DNA from: Bimastos eiseni
Taxonomy: Eukaryota > Annelida > Clitellata > Crassiclitellata > Lumbricidae
Assembly (NCBI GenBank): GCA_959347315.1
Contig: OY365822.1
Location: forward strand, 14,832,519 to 14,896,518
Direction: 5' to 3'
DNA: 64,000 nt
Shown one piece after another: positions 43,861 through 53,768 of this stretch. Position 1 is the first letter of the stretch; every line of letters starts with the position of its first letter. The notes under the pieces were generated by a model. That model saw only the letters and a list, made by a program, of their open reading frames with translations. It was not told the origin of the DNA and ran no database searches. Made by a program: the position numbers and the translations under genes.

Positions 43861-44420
43861 CCTTGATGGCATACATTGTTGGCTCATTAGCATTTCAATG
43901 ACGCACTCCTGCCTAACAGCAGAATATTTTCATGGATTTTCATGAGCTCGTCTATATGCTGTACAAATAGTAAATACCATATCAAACACATACACATATA
44001 CATTCAGACATACAATGCGTATGTTTGTATATATGCATATATAGGTCTATATCACCTGGATACTTGCATGATATACCCTTTATGAATTCATGCATAAGCA
44101 GGACGCTGTGACCGTTTGTACATGAGGCGTTTATCTCTTACTTCACAGATCAGCATTCCAATATATCTTACAATGGTAAGGTTTGAAGTTTGACACCGTG
44201 ATGCTTACGAGCAATTGCATTGAATAACAGACAATTAAACACAGTTCCATCGTTAACGTAATGTTAAAAACTATATTTACTAAGGCGCTACTCTAAAAAT
44301 GAGTGAAGGGCACCAGCTTATTCACGAGTCTTTCGTCAAGTCAAAAGAGTTGTGCTGCGATGATGAAGGTAAGTTCAGAGTCTGTTCCAAAATGGTTGCA
44401 TAACGCATATAGCAAACCAT
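43860..44420. other. No gene recognised
   Basis: AT-rich DNA with short tatata and acatacac runs. Nothing supportable. Confidence 0.4.
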
Positions 44421-44439
44421 AGTAGTTTTGAATTCAATT

Positions 44440-44580
44440 AACTGTAGGGGGGTAGTTGAGGAAATTAAGGGTTCGATCCCCTCCTCTGAGATTGTTATTG
44501 TGTAGGAACCATGAGAACGTCTCTCATTCACAAATCATTAGCGCCATCGAGTGATATTTTGTCGTAGGATAATGGCGCTT
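44440..44580 (+). mobile_element. tRNA-derived SINE, diverged copy
   Basis: Keeps a strong B-box-like gggttcgatcccc (44469-44481), then tgtgtaggaaccatgagaac, cattcacaa and gcgccatcgag, in the order seen at 62660. The A box is eroded. Confidence 0.6.
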
Positions 44581-45395
44581 AATGAATGCAAAAATAATCA
44601 TTGCAGTTTGACTCTTATAATCGACTCTTCGGAGGTCAACAGGTGACATAAAGAGGGCGTGTTTACTGTTAAGGTGTTTGTTTGTGTGTGTATACGTGTT
44701 TGCAAGTGTTTAGGTGTGGATGTGGTTGTGTTACAATGGCTCTTTTATACATGCATAAACGCAGGTGTACAACGCAGGTATAGTCTACGGATGAGTGACT
44801 CTAAGGCGTAGGTCGACCATTATTCTGAACTCTTCAGCAAGTGTACGTTATGTACATTTCTGTGCAAATCGAGTTGGACAAAGTTCATTTGCGTAGCGCC
44901 GCACATACAGGTAGATTAGTTGAAGTTAAATACGTCATAAATTGCTTTTTAGTATCGGCCCTAAATAGAACGTAATATATATACATATATATGCATGTAT
45001 AGATATATATATGAATGTATAGATATATGTATATATATAGAAACGCTTCTAAACTATAGTTATATACACGCTGCTTAACTATAGAAACTAGTATACTGCT
45101 CTAGACTGCTGTTTATGCGTGAGCGTCCAACGGGATTTTTGTAGGGGAATAAAGTTTTAACTTATTGTTGACCCTGGAATAACGAGGGTGGTAAAACAAT
45201 TGATTTCATCACCCTCGTTGCTCTGGTCTGGTGTGGATACTAATAGTAGCCATCGCTGTTGGAAGCAATTGATATGGATCATAGGACATTATGTCCTACA
45301 GGATAATTGCCCCCTCCCCATGTAAAGTATGAATGCACAATTTAATCATCAATCTAATTAAATAATAATTACTTTAATTTCAAACAAACAATAAA
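44580..45395. other. No gene recognised; one perfect short hairpin
   Basis: Holds tatatacatatatatgcatg near 44975-45040. A perfect 10-base inverted repeat (aacgagggtg / caccctcgtt) lies at 45181-45219 with a 19-base loop. No gene seen. Confidence 0.4.
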
Positions 45396-45409
45396 TAATA
45401 ATCAATCAA

Positions 45410-45590
45410 TCAATGTGAACTTAATATAGCGCCTCCTCAAGCTATCTAATCAGTCTGGCTCCCAGTCTGACTACGGCTGAAAAAATACGGATTTCAATGA
45501 AAAGTAAACTGAAGGCGAGACATTTCTAGACAGAAGGCGTAGGTCTTGTGGAGTCTATTCCAGATGGAAGCTAAAAAGACAAACTGTAGC
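45410..45590 (-). mobile_element. LINE/SINE 3' region on the minus strand
   Basis: The plus strand reads aatatagcgcctcctcaagc, then tggctcccagtctgactacg and gctgaaaaaatacgg: the reversed common tail. An aatcaatcaatcaatg tip precedes it (45397-45413). Confidence 0.65.
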
Positions 45591-45824
45591 ATGATTATAA
45601 TTAGGCCTACAGTATAAACGGATGACAATTTATTAATTTAACTTTTATTAAATTGGCCAAAATATTTCTGCCGTCAATTCAACTTCTATTTAAACAAGAC
45701 AATAAATAGCTAGTTATCATGTCACACAGAAGACAAAGCGAGACAATAGTCTACGTATAATTGTGTTAATTAATTTATGTCAATTTAATAACTTAGTAAA
45801 CAAATCTTTATTTTGAGCTGAAAT

Positions 45825-46020
45825 GACAAGCGTTTCATGCCGCATTGCTGCTTTGGTTTCTCGCCTGTATGCTCCCTGTTTTTTGCGCGATCGGGTGCTT
45901 CGCTCTGGGACGTAGGGTGAGCTTTAGTTCCACTGGCTGGGCTGGAAGCGCTGCTGTGTTGGCTCTTTGAGACGGCGCAATATATAAATGCTCAAACTGA
46001 ATCACTGAATGAATGAAAGC
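45825..46020 (+). mobile_element. LINE/SINE 3' region with GAAT tail
   Basis: Reads ctggctgggctggaagcgct, then gagacggcgcaatatataaa, then cactgaatgaatgaaa. This is the common 3' tail on the plus strand with its own tail repeat. The overlapping minus-strand frame is not supported. Confidence 0.6.
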
Positions 46021-47642
46021 CGTTTGTGTTTTTTTGCCACCAGAGTGTAAATAACGATACATAAATCTTTTAGACTTAAATTGCCGTTCACAACGTTTCG
46101 AGAAGTTCGGAAATGCGTCCTATAAATACTCGGACACATACTGTGAACAGACGGACAACCAAACAAACAAATACATACAAAGGCAAATGCACACGGGCAA
46201 AGATGCAAATAGAAAGCCGTATATGATGAGTCATGTAGGCCTAGCTTTAATATATCACCATGGAAGTTGCGGGCAGTAACATTTAAATATATATTATATA
46301 TTCGGAATTCATTTCTGGTGTACTTCATTCACCTGCATTGTTGTTGTTAATTCGAGTGTAGACACAAAGTGTACACAAAAACGTAGACCGGCGAGGGTAT
46401 AATAGGTGTAGAGTGACATCAGGTGAGGAGACATTCCTACGCACGGAACAATCGCAGGTGGTCTGGCGTTTGATGTTGACCGTTGTCGTGGATAGCGAGA
46501 GCATTAACTCAAGTCTGAGGTATTGTAGTTAATAATTATAATAATAGCTTTCGTTTAATTTCAAACTGACAAACCACAAGTACAGTATGAACGAATGATG
46601 ATAAGTTATTACATGAGTCGAATTAAACTGTTGGCTGCCATGCAAGGCGTCCATGACGTTAAACATCACATTTCAACAAACGCCGCCGCCTATCAAAGGA
46701 AAGATTAATCAATCTTTGGGTAGACACGGGTCTCGAACTTTGCGCCCCAGTGTGTTCTCCCTTACTCAACGGTCCATGTTCAAGTCTGAGGCATTGTAAT
46801 TGGTATTGAGCATTTATTAAGCTCAACTATCTGGCGACTAAGTCGGCTCTCAATCGATGGCGTTGTGTGAATTAATCGCAGAGCAATCGTCTTATGGATA
46901 ATGACCGAATTCGTACTGCCTGCGCTGCAAGGCTCACCCATTTGACACTAATAAACATAATCGAGTCATGTTCAATTTCTGGATGTTTTTAGGATAGCGA
47001 GAAAGAAAGGAAACGTTGCAGGTAATGTAGTAAATGGCGCGATGGGCAGATAAGTTGTTTATTGAAATGTCAGACTAGTGTACAGTTTAATCTGTATTTA
47101 GCATAACAACTTGGCCAGGGCCAGGTAGCGATGAGCGGTCTATGGTCTTAATGGTCTTGATTCTTCTACACGTCTTCAGTGTTAGCAGCACGACGGGTGC
47201 ATGAATCAAAGATTCCACTACCTTCTCCCTCTGTCTGTTCTGAGTCATTTCCTTAACTATTTTGTATAGCAGTGTAGTCTTTTCTAAATCCTTCGTTTAT
47301 CGTTCAGTTGTTACCGTTCCTCTGGCTTCCTATCCTTACATGCATCCACCCAGAAGTAAACATTTCCCTGGCAAATTATTATTATTACTGCTATTATTAC
47401 TGTTGTCGTCGTTAGTATTATTTGTTAGGTTATTTTAATCATCTGTTATTATCGTTGTATTGTTTTATTATTGTTGTTCAGCTGTTGTATTGTTGCTGTT
47501 GTTGATTTGATGTCGCCGCTGTTGATTTGATGTCGCCGCTGTTTTGCTGTTGCTATTCGTTTGCTTTAGTTGCTTCTTTCATGTCGATGTTTTATCCACG
47601 AGAGCATTTGTTATGCATATTACACTTAACTTTCGTCTATAG
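46020..47642. other. Upstream region of the SMT gene
   Basis: No long frame. A B-box-like agttcgagacccg on the minus strand near 46728-46740 and a ttgagtaaggg at about 46763-46775 mark a tRNA-derived SINE scrap. Loose gttattattgttg sequence lies at 47375-47560. The promoter and any noncoding first exon of the SMT gene should be here, but I cannot place them. Confidence 0.4.
47641..47642 (+). other. Splice acceptor before the SMT start exon
   Basis: The tract ttaactttcgtctatag ends in AG 11 bases upstream of the SMT start codon. This suggests that a noncoding first exon lies further upstream. Confidence 0.45.
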
Positions 47643-47653
47643 AGAGACACAGA

Positions 47654-47995
47654 ATGCCTGAGATGGCGGTTAGGAGCTCAGTGGAGTCTCCGTCGATATC
47701 CAACCTCCTAAAACCAGTCGATCGAACTCTGGCCGTTGAGACTCGTGCAGAGAACTACCTTCGCTACTTCGACTCTAACCAGAACGAAGAATCGGTGGAA
47801 GAGTTGCGAAAGGAGAATTCCATGGACGTCTCGAACAACTACTATGACCTTGCTACGGACTTCTACGAATACGGATGGGGCCAGTCTTTCCACTTCGCGG
47901 TTCTCCGGACCGGAGAGTCTAGGGACCACTCCTTCGGGAAGTACGAGTACACGCTCGGACTGAAAATGGAGCTGAAGCCAGACGACTTCGTACTC
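47654..47995 (+). CDS. SMT: SMT exon 1 (residues 1-114)
   Basis: Starts MPEMAVRSS and ends DDFVL just before GTCAGT. It carries the sterol-binding YEYGWGQSFHFA motif. I end it at 47995 and not at the in-frame stop (48022), because the SAM motif continues exactly in the next exon. The ATG at 47654 is the first in frame after a likely acceptor; a second Met at residue 4 is an alternative start. Confidence 0.92.
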
Positions 47996-50900
47996 GTCAG
48001 TTTTGAAGATTTTTGTCGCTAACTAGTATCATGCTACTAAGAGAATTATGACTAATAAGTGGCGAAACTCTTAAGTCTTCTAAGAGATTAATAGCTACTA
48101 AGTTTTGAGATGCAAAAAGAATTATGGCTAGTTAGTGTTGAGAGGCAATGAGTATTATGTCCAATAAGGTTTGCACGACAGAGTGAGTTGTGGTTAATAA
48201 GTGTTAGGGTACACAGATAATTAGGGCTAATGAGTGCTAGGATGCTAAGACAATTGCTGTCAATTAGTGCTACGACACAAAGAGAATTTTGGCCAGAAAG
48301 TGCTAAGATACAAGGAGAACTATGCTAGCAAATGCTGTCACACAGAGACTTATGATTAATAAGTGCTAATATGCTAAGAGAATCGGGTCAATAAATGCTT
48401 TTATGCAAAGAGAATTACGCTAAAAGTACAGGAACACAAGAGAATTTGTGCTAATAGGTGTCAAGGAACAAAGTGAATTATTTCATTAATTCGTTAACGA
48501 AGTTTTTTACAGCGCCCCTTCAAGGCTGCTACTTAGGAGTGCTCCCGACTGCAGCACGGCTGAAAACAAAAGTTCAAAGGAGAGTGTAAAACGAGTCAGA
48601 GTGGCAAGCACAAAGCCAGTGGGAGCCTGTTCCATAGCGAGACACCAACCACTGAGACGGTACGGTTTGTTTTGTAGTTATGCGTGCAAATGGGACAATA
48701 ACTAGGCCTCGCTTAGTAGAGCGGAAAGAACGTCGACCAGGTGAAGTAAAAATAGAGTAAGAGGTCGCGAAGATAGACAGAGGCGAGACCCAGCAAGGAC
48801 CGCCAGACCAAAGCGATGACACGGCACGAGATTCGCTGCTGGTGGGAGAGCCTGCATATTTATTGCCGGAGACATGGCCAAATGACACCATAATGAAGTG
48901 GAATGATGGCTAAATTAAGCCATAGCTAGATGGAAAAATGGCTAATTGGGATCGTGATTACTATGGGTGACAAGTATGGTTGTATAATTATGTCATTGTT
49001 GTTTCTGTTGGTGTTGGTATAGGACGTTGGCTGTGGGATTGGTGGCCCTGCGAGGAACCTTTCCGTCTTCTCCGAGTCAACAATTGTTGGGGTCAACTGC
49101 AACGAATACCAGTTGGCCAGAGCACGTGACCTCACGCGCCAGGCCAACCTCGACCATCGCTGCTCCTTCCTCAAGGTCACTTGTCTCTGTCTCCGTATCT
49201 CCTTATGTCCGCCTGTCTATCGCTCTCTCTTACCATGAATTTCATACATTACCATCTTAACCTTACGTTACCTATGACCTATCTCACCTTTTCTCAGCCA
49301 ATCTCAACCTTAACATTAATTTTACCTAACCATGCCTTGCTATCATGACCATGACATACACTAAATCTATTTGACCTGGTTAATGCGTTGCTCTGGTACA
49401 CCATATCTTGTGCGTCATAACTTAACAGATCATGTACTTGACCACACCACATGTTGTGTGTCCCTCTAGGGTGATTTCAACAATCTACCCTTCCAGGACA
49501 ACACCTTCAACAAGGCTTACGCCATCGAAGCCACTTGCCACTCCCATGACCTGTCCAAAGTCTATGGTCAGGTCTGCCGAGTCTTAAAGCCAGGAGGGCT
49601 GTTCGCCGTCTACGAATGGGTTCTGACGGACAACTACGACCCAACGAATGCACGCCATCGAAAACTCAAGGGAGACATCATGGTAGGGGCATCAATCCGG
49701 TCCCGTGTTGTAGCGCAGGTTGTTTGTAATGCTGCTTAGTGTGTAGAGTAATGTTATGTGCAGTAGTGTATTGTATTTAGTGTAGGTTATTATAGAAAGT
49801 ACATCAAAGTAACAGTTGGTATCGACACATTATATACTTACTTACTTACTCACGGTACACTACACGAGGCTACGAAGAACATAACATCCATGCCACCTGC
49901 AGGCAGTCGACGGGATTCCGTTGGTTGGCTCCACTTGTGCGTGGGGCCACCAACGATGACTCTTTTCAACTTACTGTGCATAGTTTGCTAACTGATGTAA
50001 TTGATTCATACATACATACTTACTTACTTATTCGATTATAAGGACATTAAGTATCGGCCAGCGTAGTTAGCTCCTCTGAGTGGATATCTTGAAACGGCGC
50101 CATATAAATGCTTGGATTACATTATATTACTTTACACTAAATACAATACAGTACTGCACTACATAACAGAGTACATTGTCTGCAATGGGTAAACTTATGT
50201 TGTGGATATAGAGTGCAGACCGCAGCAGGTTTAACCGGAGTCCGTGCCGGACATGACTAGGGTCAGTCATAATGGTTCCAAAGGAAGGGTATCGGCACCG
50301 TGGCTTTAATTGCTCAAGGCTTGGGTGCGGGATGAAATGTATCACAGATGGACCAATCAATGCCTAGAGTAGAGTCCATTCCTTATGACCAACAAATTCC
50401 CACCATTGCTGGGGCCGCGTGCATCATCCGAAGTGGTTGCATGGACAACATCATGGAGTGATGAACCCGATGGCCAATGGACAACTAGGACACAGAGTGA
50501 CCTCAAGTCCTGCCGCAGTGTAGTCTATTCTATTCTATAAACGGATTTATAAAACACCTTTTACAGTACAACCTAATCAGAAGCGCTCCCAGTGGAGAGT
50601 CTAAAGATAGCGTAGTCGTATGTGTAATAGAGTGTGCGTTGTACTGTAGTGTTTAGTGCTGCATTGCAGTGTTGTGTAACATATAACACTTAGTGCATAG
50701 TGATGCTTATTGTAATGCTGAGTGTAGTGCCTTGTGCATTGTAAGTAACTGTCACCTTCTTGATTTTCCGTGACCTAACTCAAGATACTTCATATTGTAT
50801 TTTATTTTCGTTTATTTAAAACTGTTTGTCATGAGTGCAACAGTTTGCACTTAACAGAAAGTATATCGAAGTTAACAGTTAGCATCGACACACTATATAC

Positions 50901-51582
50901 TTACTTACTTACTCACATCAGGAATAGAGCGACTACTTCTACATATAGAAGCAGTTGACTTCTTACAGTAGGTCTACATGGCTATCTGTTGACATTGACG
51001 CCATTCAAAGTTTTTAAATAAATTTGCTGCTGTCTTTTAAAACTAACAAGAAATCAATATTTAGCTCCAATAGCGCGATCAATAATGCAACATTGAACAA
51101 CATTCAAATCGACTATGTCAGCCAATTAGTTTTGAATCGTGATGCAAAGGTTAAAAAGGTATAATGTAAATATTTGAAGAATGCGATAACGTTGTACCGC
51201 TACAAAATATGTCGTCTGTTTCCAGGAGGGATCCGGCATTCCTGAGCTGGTGACGATGTCTGAGGCATCGGCGGCTATGCGAAAGGCCGGCCTTGAGATG
51301 GTCTACAGTGAGGACCGAGCCAAGGCCTCATCCATCCCCTGGTACAGCGTCCTCCAGCCGAGTTGGACCCTAAGTGGCTTCCGTGGGACCTCCATCGGTC
51401 GCACCTTCACCAACCTCATGCTAACGGCCCTCGAGACGCTTCGTTTGGCACCGAAGGGTTCCGTCACGGTTCACCAGACGCTCTGTAAAGGAGCGGATGG
51501 TCTGGCAGCAGCCGGGGAAGCGGGCATCTTTACACCGATGTTTCTTATGGTTGGCAGGAAGCCAGTGCAGCCAGCTAGTTGA
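47654..51582 (+). CDS. SMT: Sterol C-24 methyltransferase, four coding exons
   Basis: Coding exons are 47654-47995, 49023-49175, 49470-49682 and 51226-51582, giving 354 codons and a TGA; plant and fungal SMTs have about 335-385 residues. The enzyme transfers methyl from S-adenosylmethionine to C-24 of the sterol side chain, at the ER. Family motifs are all present: YEYGWGQSFHFA (residues 71-82), the SAM site VLDVGCGIGGPA (113-124), IEATCHSHD (184-192), YEWVLTD (213-219) and the SMT C-terminal domain with LAPKGSV and GIFTPMF. All three introns are GT-AG and phase 0. Intron 1 falls between the Leu and Asp of the SAM motif. Introns 1 and 3 carry repeat families found elsewhere here, so this is a resident nuclear gene. 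The product could make 24-methyl or 24-ethyl sterols; which one cannot be read from sequence. Confidence 0.93.
48030..48480. repeat. Degenerate tandem array in SMT intron 1
   Basis: About 11-12 imperfect units of 35-48 bases, each with agagaattatggctaataag-like text followed by tgctaagatac variants. Confidence 0.75.
48485..48850 (-). mobile_element. LINE/SINE 3' region in SMT intron 1
   Basis: The plus strand reads tttttacagcgccccttcaa, then ggagtgctcccgactgcagc: the reversed common 3' tail. About 300 bases of reversed body follow (gtttgttttgtagttatgcg, gcgagacccagcaaggaccg). The minus-strand frame 48574-48891 runs through it; no domain is recognised. Confidence 0.6.
49023..49175 (+). CDS. 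SMT: SMT exon 2 (residues 115-165)
   Basis: Encodes DVGCGIGGPARNL, the core of the SAM-binding site, through GVNCNEYQLARARDL to CSFLK. Bounded by tatag and GTCACT; 153 bases, phase 0 at both ends. Confidence 0.93.
49176..49469 (+). other. SMT intron 2
   Basis: 294 bases, donor GTCACT, acceptor tgtgtccctctag. Pyrimidine-rich, with no repeat family noted. Confidence 0.9.
49470..49682 (+). CDS. SMT: SMT exon 3 (residues 166-236)
   Basis: Encodes GDFNNLPFQDNTF, AIEATCHSHDL, RVLKPGGLFAVYEWVLTDNY and ends GDIM before GTAGGG. These are the third and fourth conserved SMT regions. 213 bases, phase 0 at both ends. Confidence 0.93.
49797..49855 (+). repeat. Paired repeat in SMT intron 3 (copy 1)
   Basis: aaagtaacagttggtatcga, then cacattatatacttacttac. 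Copy 2 (gaagttaacagttagcatcg, then the same tail) is at 50860-50915, about 1.06 kb downstream in the same orientation. Confidence 0.8.
49895..50130 (+). mobile_element. SINE-like repeat (copy 3 of the 7948 family)
   Basis: Contains gcagtcgacgggattccgtt, gtgcgtggggccaccaacga, cttactgtgcatagtttgct, then ctctgagtggatatcttgaa, cggcgccatataaatg and an attacattatatta tail. It is the most complete copy of the family. Confidence 0.75.
50525..50600 (-). mobile_element. CR1/L2-like LINE 3' end in SMT intron 3
   Basis: The plus strand reads ctattctattctataaacgg, then acagtacaacctaatcagaa and gcgctcccagtgg. This is the reverse of the 3' end of the LINE at 36800-36880, so it is the same family, reduced to about 75 bases. 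Confidence 0.8.
50860..50915 (+). repeat. Paired repeat in SMT intron 3 (copy 2)
   Basis: Second copy of the stretch at 49797-49855, sharing cagttagcatcgacacacta-type text and the tacttacttacttactcac end. Confidence 0.8.
51226..51582 (+). CDS. SMT: SMT exon 4 (residues 237-354)
   Basis: Encodes the C-terminal SMT domain: EGSGIPELVTMSEASAAMRK, PWYSVLQPSWTLSGFRGTS, ETLRLAPKGSVTVHQTLCKG and AAAGEAGIFTPMFLMVGRKP, then a TGA after PAS. 357 bases including the stop. Confidence 0.93.
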   Translation, partial: EGSGIPELVTMSEASAAMRKAGLEMVYSEDRAKASSIPWYSVLQPSWTLSGFRGTSIGRTFTNLMLTALETLRLAPKGSVTVHQTLCKGADGLAAAGEAGIFTPMFLMVGRKPVQPAS

Positions 51583-51945
51583 GCTGTAGTCTGGAAACGA
51601 GCGCTATAGAAGAGACGGAGTCAATCTGATGAATACTACTCAAGCGTAAAGTACATTATATCGAAGTTTCATTGATGGGTCATTGGTGAAAAAACCAGAA
51701 GGAAGGACAGCGTTCTGTTTGCAGGACCAGACGAATTCTACATCTAGACTGAGGTAATTAGTTATGTAGTGTTTGGGTGAACGATGGGTCCACCATGCAA
51801 CGATTGTGAGTTCTAATCTGCTCTATAGACTCCGTGATCAAGCCGTTCGTCGACTCTTGTTTCATGCCTCGAATTCAGATGCTCTGATCCAGAACGCGTA
51901 AAAAGTGCAATAAATAATTTAATAGACAAGTGAAATAAAGCCACG
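51583..51945 (+). promoter_or_regulatory. SMT 3' UTR with AATAAA signals
   Basis: AATAAA occurs at 51909-51914 and 51934-51939, about 330-355 bases after the stop. These are the best candidates for polyadenylation signals. Confidence 0.45.
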
Positions 51946-52190
51946 AATTCAATATAAACTGAATCATTATTATAAACAGTCTTTCAACATCTTTCTGCTT
52001 TTTGCGCGGGTTTGAATTCCCGACATTTATTAAAACTCTGTTAACTCCGAGTTCGAGTAACATCCGAACTCTTCTATAGCGTCGTCGTCGTAAAGCCAGC
52101 GCTCAACGTAGAATAGCTCTCTGCACCAAAGAGAAGAAATAGAGGTCGGAGATACTTGAAGACTGGCCATTAAGGATATGCCATGCCATG
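51945..52190. other. No gene recognised
   Basis: Short unique stretch downstream of the SMT gene. Confidence 0.4.
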
Positions 52191-52199
52191 ATACATACA

Positions 52200-52500
52200 T
52201 GGATGGCATTACATTACATTACATTTTAACATTACAAGGACACGCAATACGGGACAGATGAGAAACTTGTCGTCGCCTGAACGACATTCAGGAATCCGCG
52301 TCGCAGATGGCAATTGACCCTAAACTGGTGATGGATGAACCCAGTTATATCACCCAGTAGTAAGAAAGTTGATGACCTGCGCTTGATAGGTTGTGACAGT
52401 TTAACGACACTGTGTAATAACAAAGATCATTAGCGTCGCCCTTCTTCTTTATTCAGGCTTGGGATTGGCACTGCCTGAGTTATTACAGCGACGGAATTAC
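52200..52500 (-). mobile_element. SINE-like element (copy 3 of the gtcgttaaac-tail family)
   Basis: The plus strand has cattacattacattacattt at 52207-52226, then a body. It then reads gacagtttaacgacactgtg (52396-52415), cattagcgtcgcccttcttc and caggcttgggattggcactg. The latter part is the reverse of the copy at 13690. Whether the CATTA tract belongs to this element or to a neighbour is unclear. Confidence 0.5.
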
Positions 52501-52574
52501 CTGGGCTTGAATGACTAGATGCACCTTAAATAGTATTTTAAAACCAACCGGGTCGGCGATCGTTGTGCTCATTT

Positions 52575-52800
52575 AGCTGTGGGGAGATGAAGGTGCACGC
52601 TATTGAACTTCAGCTGAAGCTTGTCCTGTCCTGCAGAATCCTTGTGGTGCAGTCGTTCAGTCTTTTTGCATTCAGTCAAGTGCAGCAAATAATCTCAATC
52701 AGGCTTAAAACACGTCTGTCTAGATTAGTTGAGGCTGAAGCGCTTGTGCGAGGTACTCTGAAGGCGCTATATGAAGTTTATCTTTATACTCGCCACACAT
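52575..52800 (+). mobile_element. LINE/SINE 3' region
   Basis: Ends with gttgaggctgaagcgcttgt, then gaaggcgctatatgaagttt: the common 3' tail on the plus strand. The 83-codon frame at 52563-52814 lies over it and may be repeat-derived. Confidence 0.5.
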
Positions 52801-53765
52801 ACAAATCTTCATAGATATATGCATAAATGCATCGTTTATTGGCGGAGTAGAAATCTTTTGAGATTACGATTACAGATGAAGACTATACTAGTTTGCGTCA
52901 AATGACCTTATATTTTTTTTATCTGACTAGACTTTGTTAAGCGCATTTTCCTAACCCCTTAAAACGTTAAGAACATGGCCGCATAGGGAATGGAGAGTAA
53001 CACGATTGTAGGTTTAGAATGGTAAGCTGCCGTCCTACAGTGAGTACTCTAATGTCAACATTTCTAAGAGGCTGCTTTATCGCTATCGCATGACAGCAGG
53101 GTTGCGAAGCAGAAGCCAAGCCCGGTATGGCTGCCATATTTATGGTGGCATTGACGACCGCTTGATTGACTTCTTTGCGGAAATAACTGGACAGCCTTTG
53201 CAAGGCAACAAAAGTCAAGGTCAGTTTAACATATTAAGCTCCTTAATTTACACATTTTTTCGAGAAGGAGGAGGAAGAAGAGTCTAAACCTTAGGCTTAC
53301 TCTTATATCATTCGAGGCCAGCGCTCTAACCGAATGTGTCCCGTGTCCAGAGGTAAGTTAGGTTAGGCATATATTCAGGGCAGAACAATTAAGGGCAACA
53401 CATAATTGACATAAAATGAATAAAACGATAATGGGAATTCATTTCCATAGGTCATTTGCTTAACTATCGCAATGCTATAATGTTGAACGTAAAACTGAGA
53501 AATACTAAAATGTTACCGCCAGTAAAAGGGTTATGACTTGCGCAAGCAGTCGTCCCATAACCGAACTATCCCAAGAGTGGATAACATTACTCGATGTGGG
53601 TTTGTAGTTAGGATGCTGTACAAGTGTTAATGCTATCCGTAATATCGCCTTCATTTTTATATTTGAACATTGCGTTATCGTTTGTATGTCCGTTCTATGT
53701 ACGTGCTGTGCGCCTGCAGGCAATTTTAATGAAGACAATACTCACTTACTTACATACTTAGTCTA
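52800..53765. other. No gene recognised; one SINE scrap
   Basis: A tRNA-like minus-strand head (cattcggttagagcgctggc, near 53310-53330) marks a SINE scrap. Nothing else is supportable. Confidence 0.4.
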
Positions 53766-53768
53766 ACT

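Larger units (their letters stand above)
47996..49022 (+). other. SMT intron 1
   Basis: Donor GTCAGT, acceptor ttggtatag. It contains a degenerate tandem array (48030-48480) and a minus-strand LINE/SINE 3' region (48485-48850). Confidence 0.9.
49683..51225 (+). other. SMT intron 3
   Basis: Donor GTAGGG, acceptor cgtctgtttccag. It contains TGTAGTG-type loose repeats (49725-49795, 50620-50750), a SINE-like copy (49895-50130), a minus-strand LINE tail (50525-50600) and a pair of similar stretches at 49797-49855 and 50860-50915. Confidence 0.9.

Noticed and set aside
47708..47963. Alternative frames over SMT exon 1
   Set aside because: Shadows of the real coding frame.
47996..48022. Reading SMT exon 1 to its in-frame stop as a truncated protein
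   Set aside because: A donor (GTCAGT) precedes the stop, and the SAM motif continues exactly in phase in the exon at 49023.
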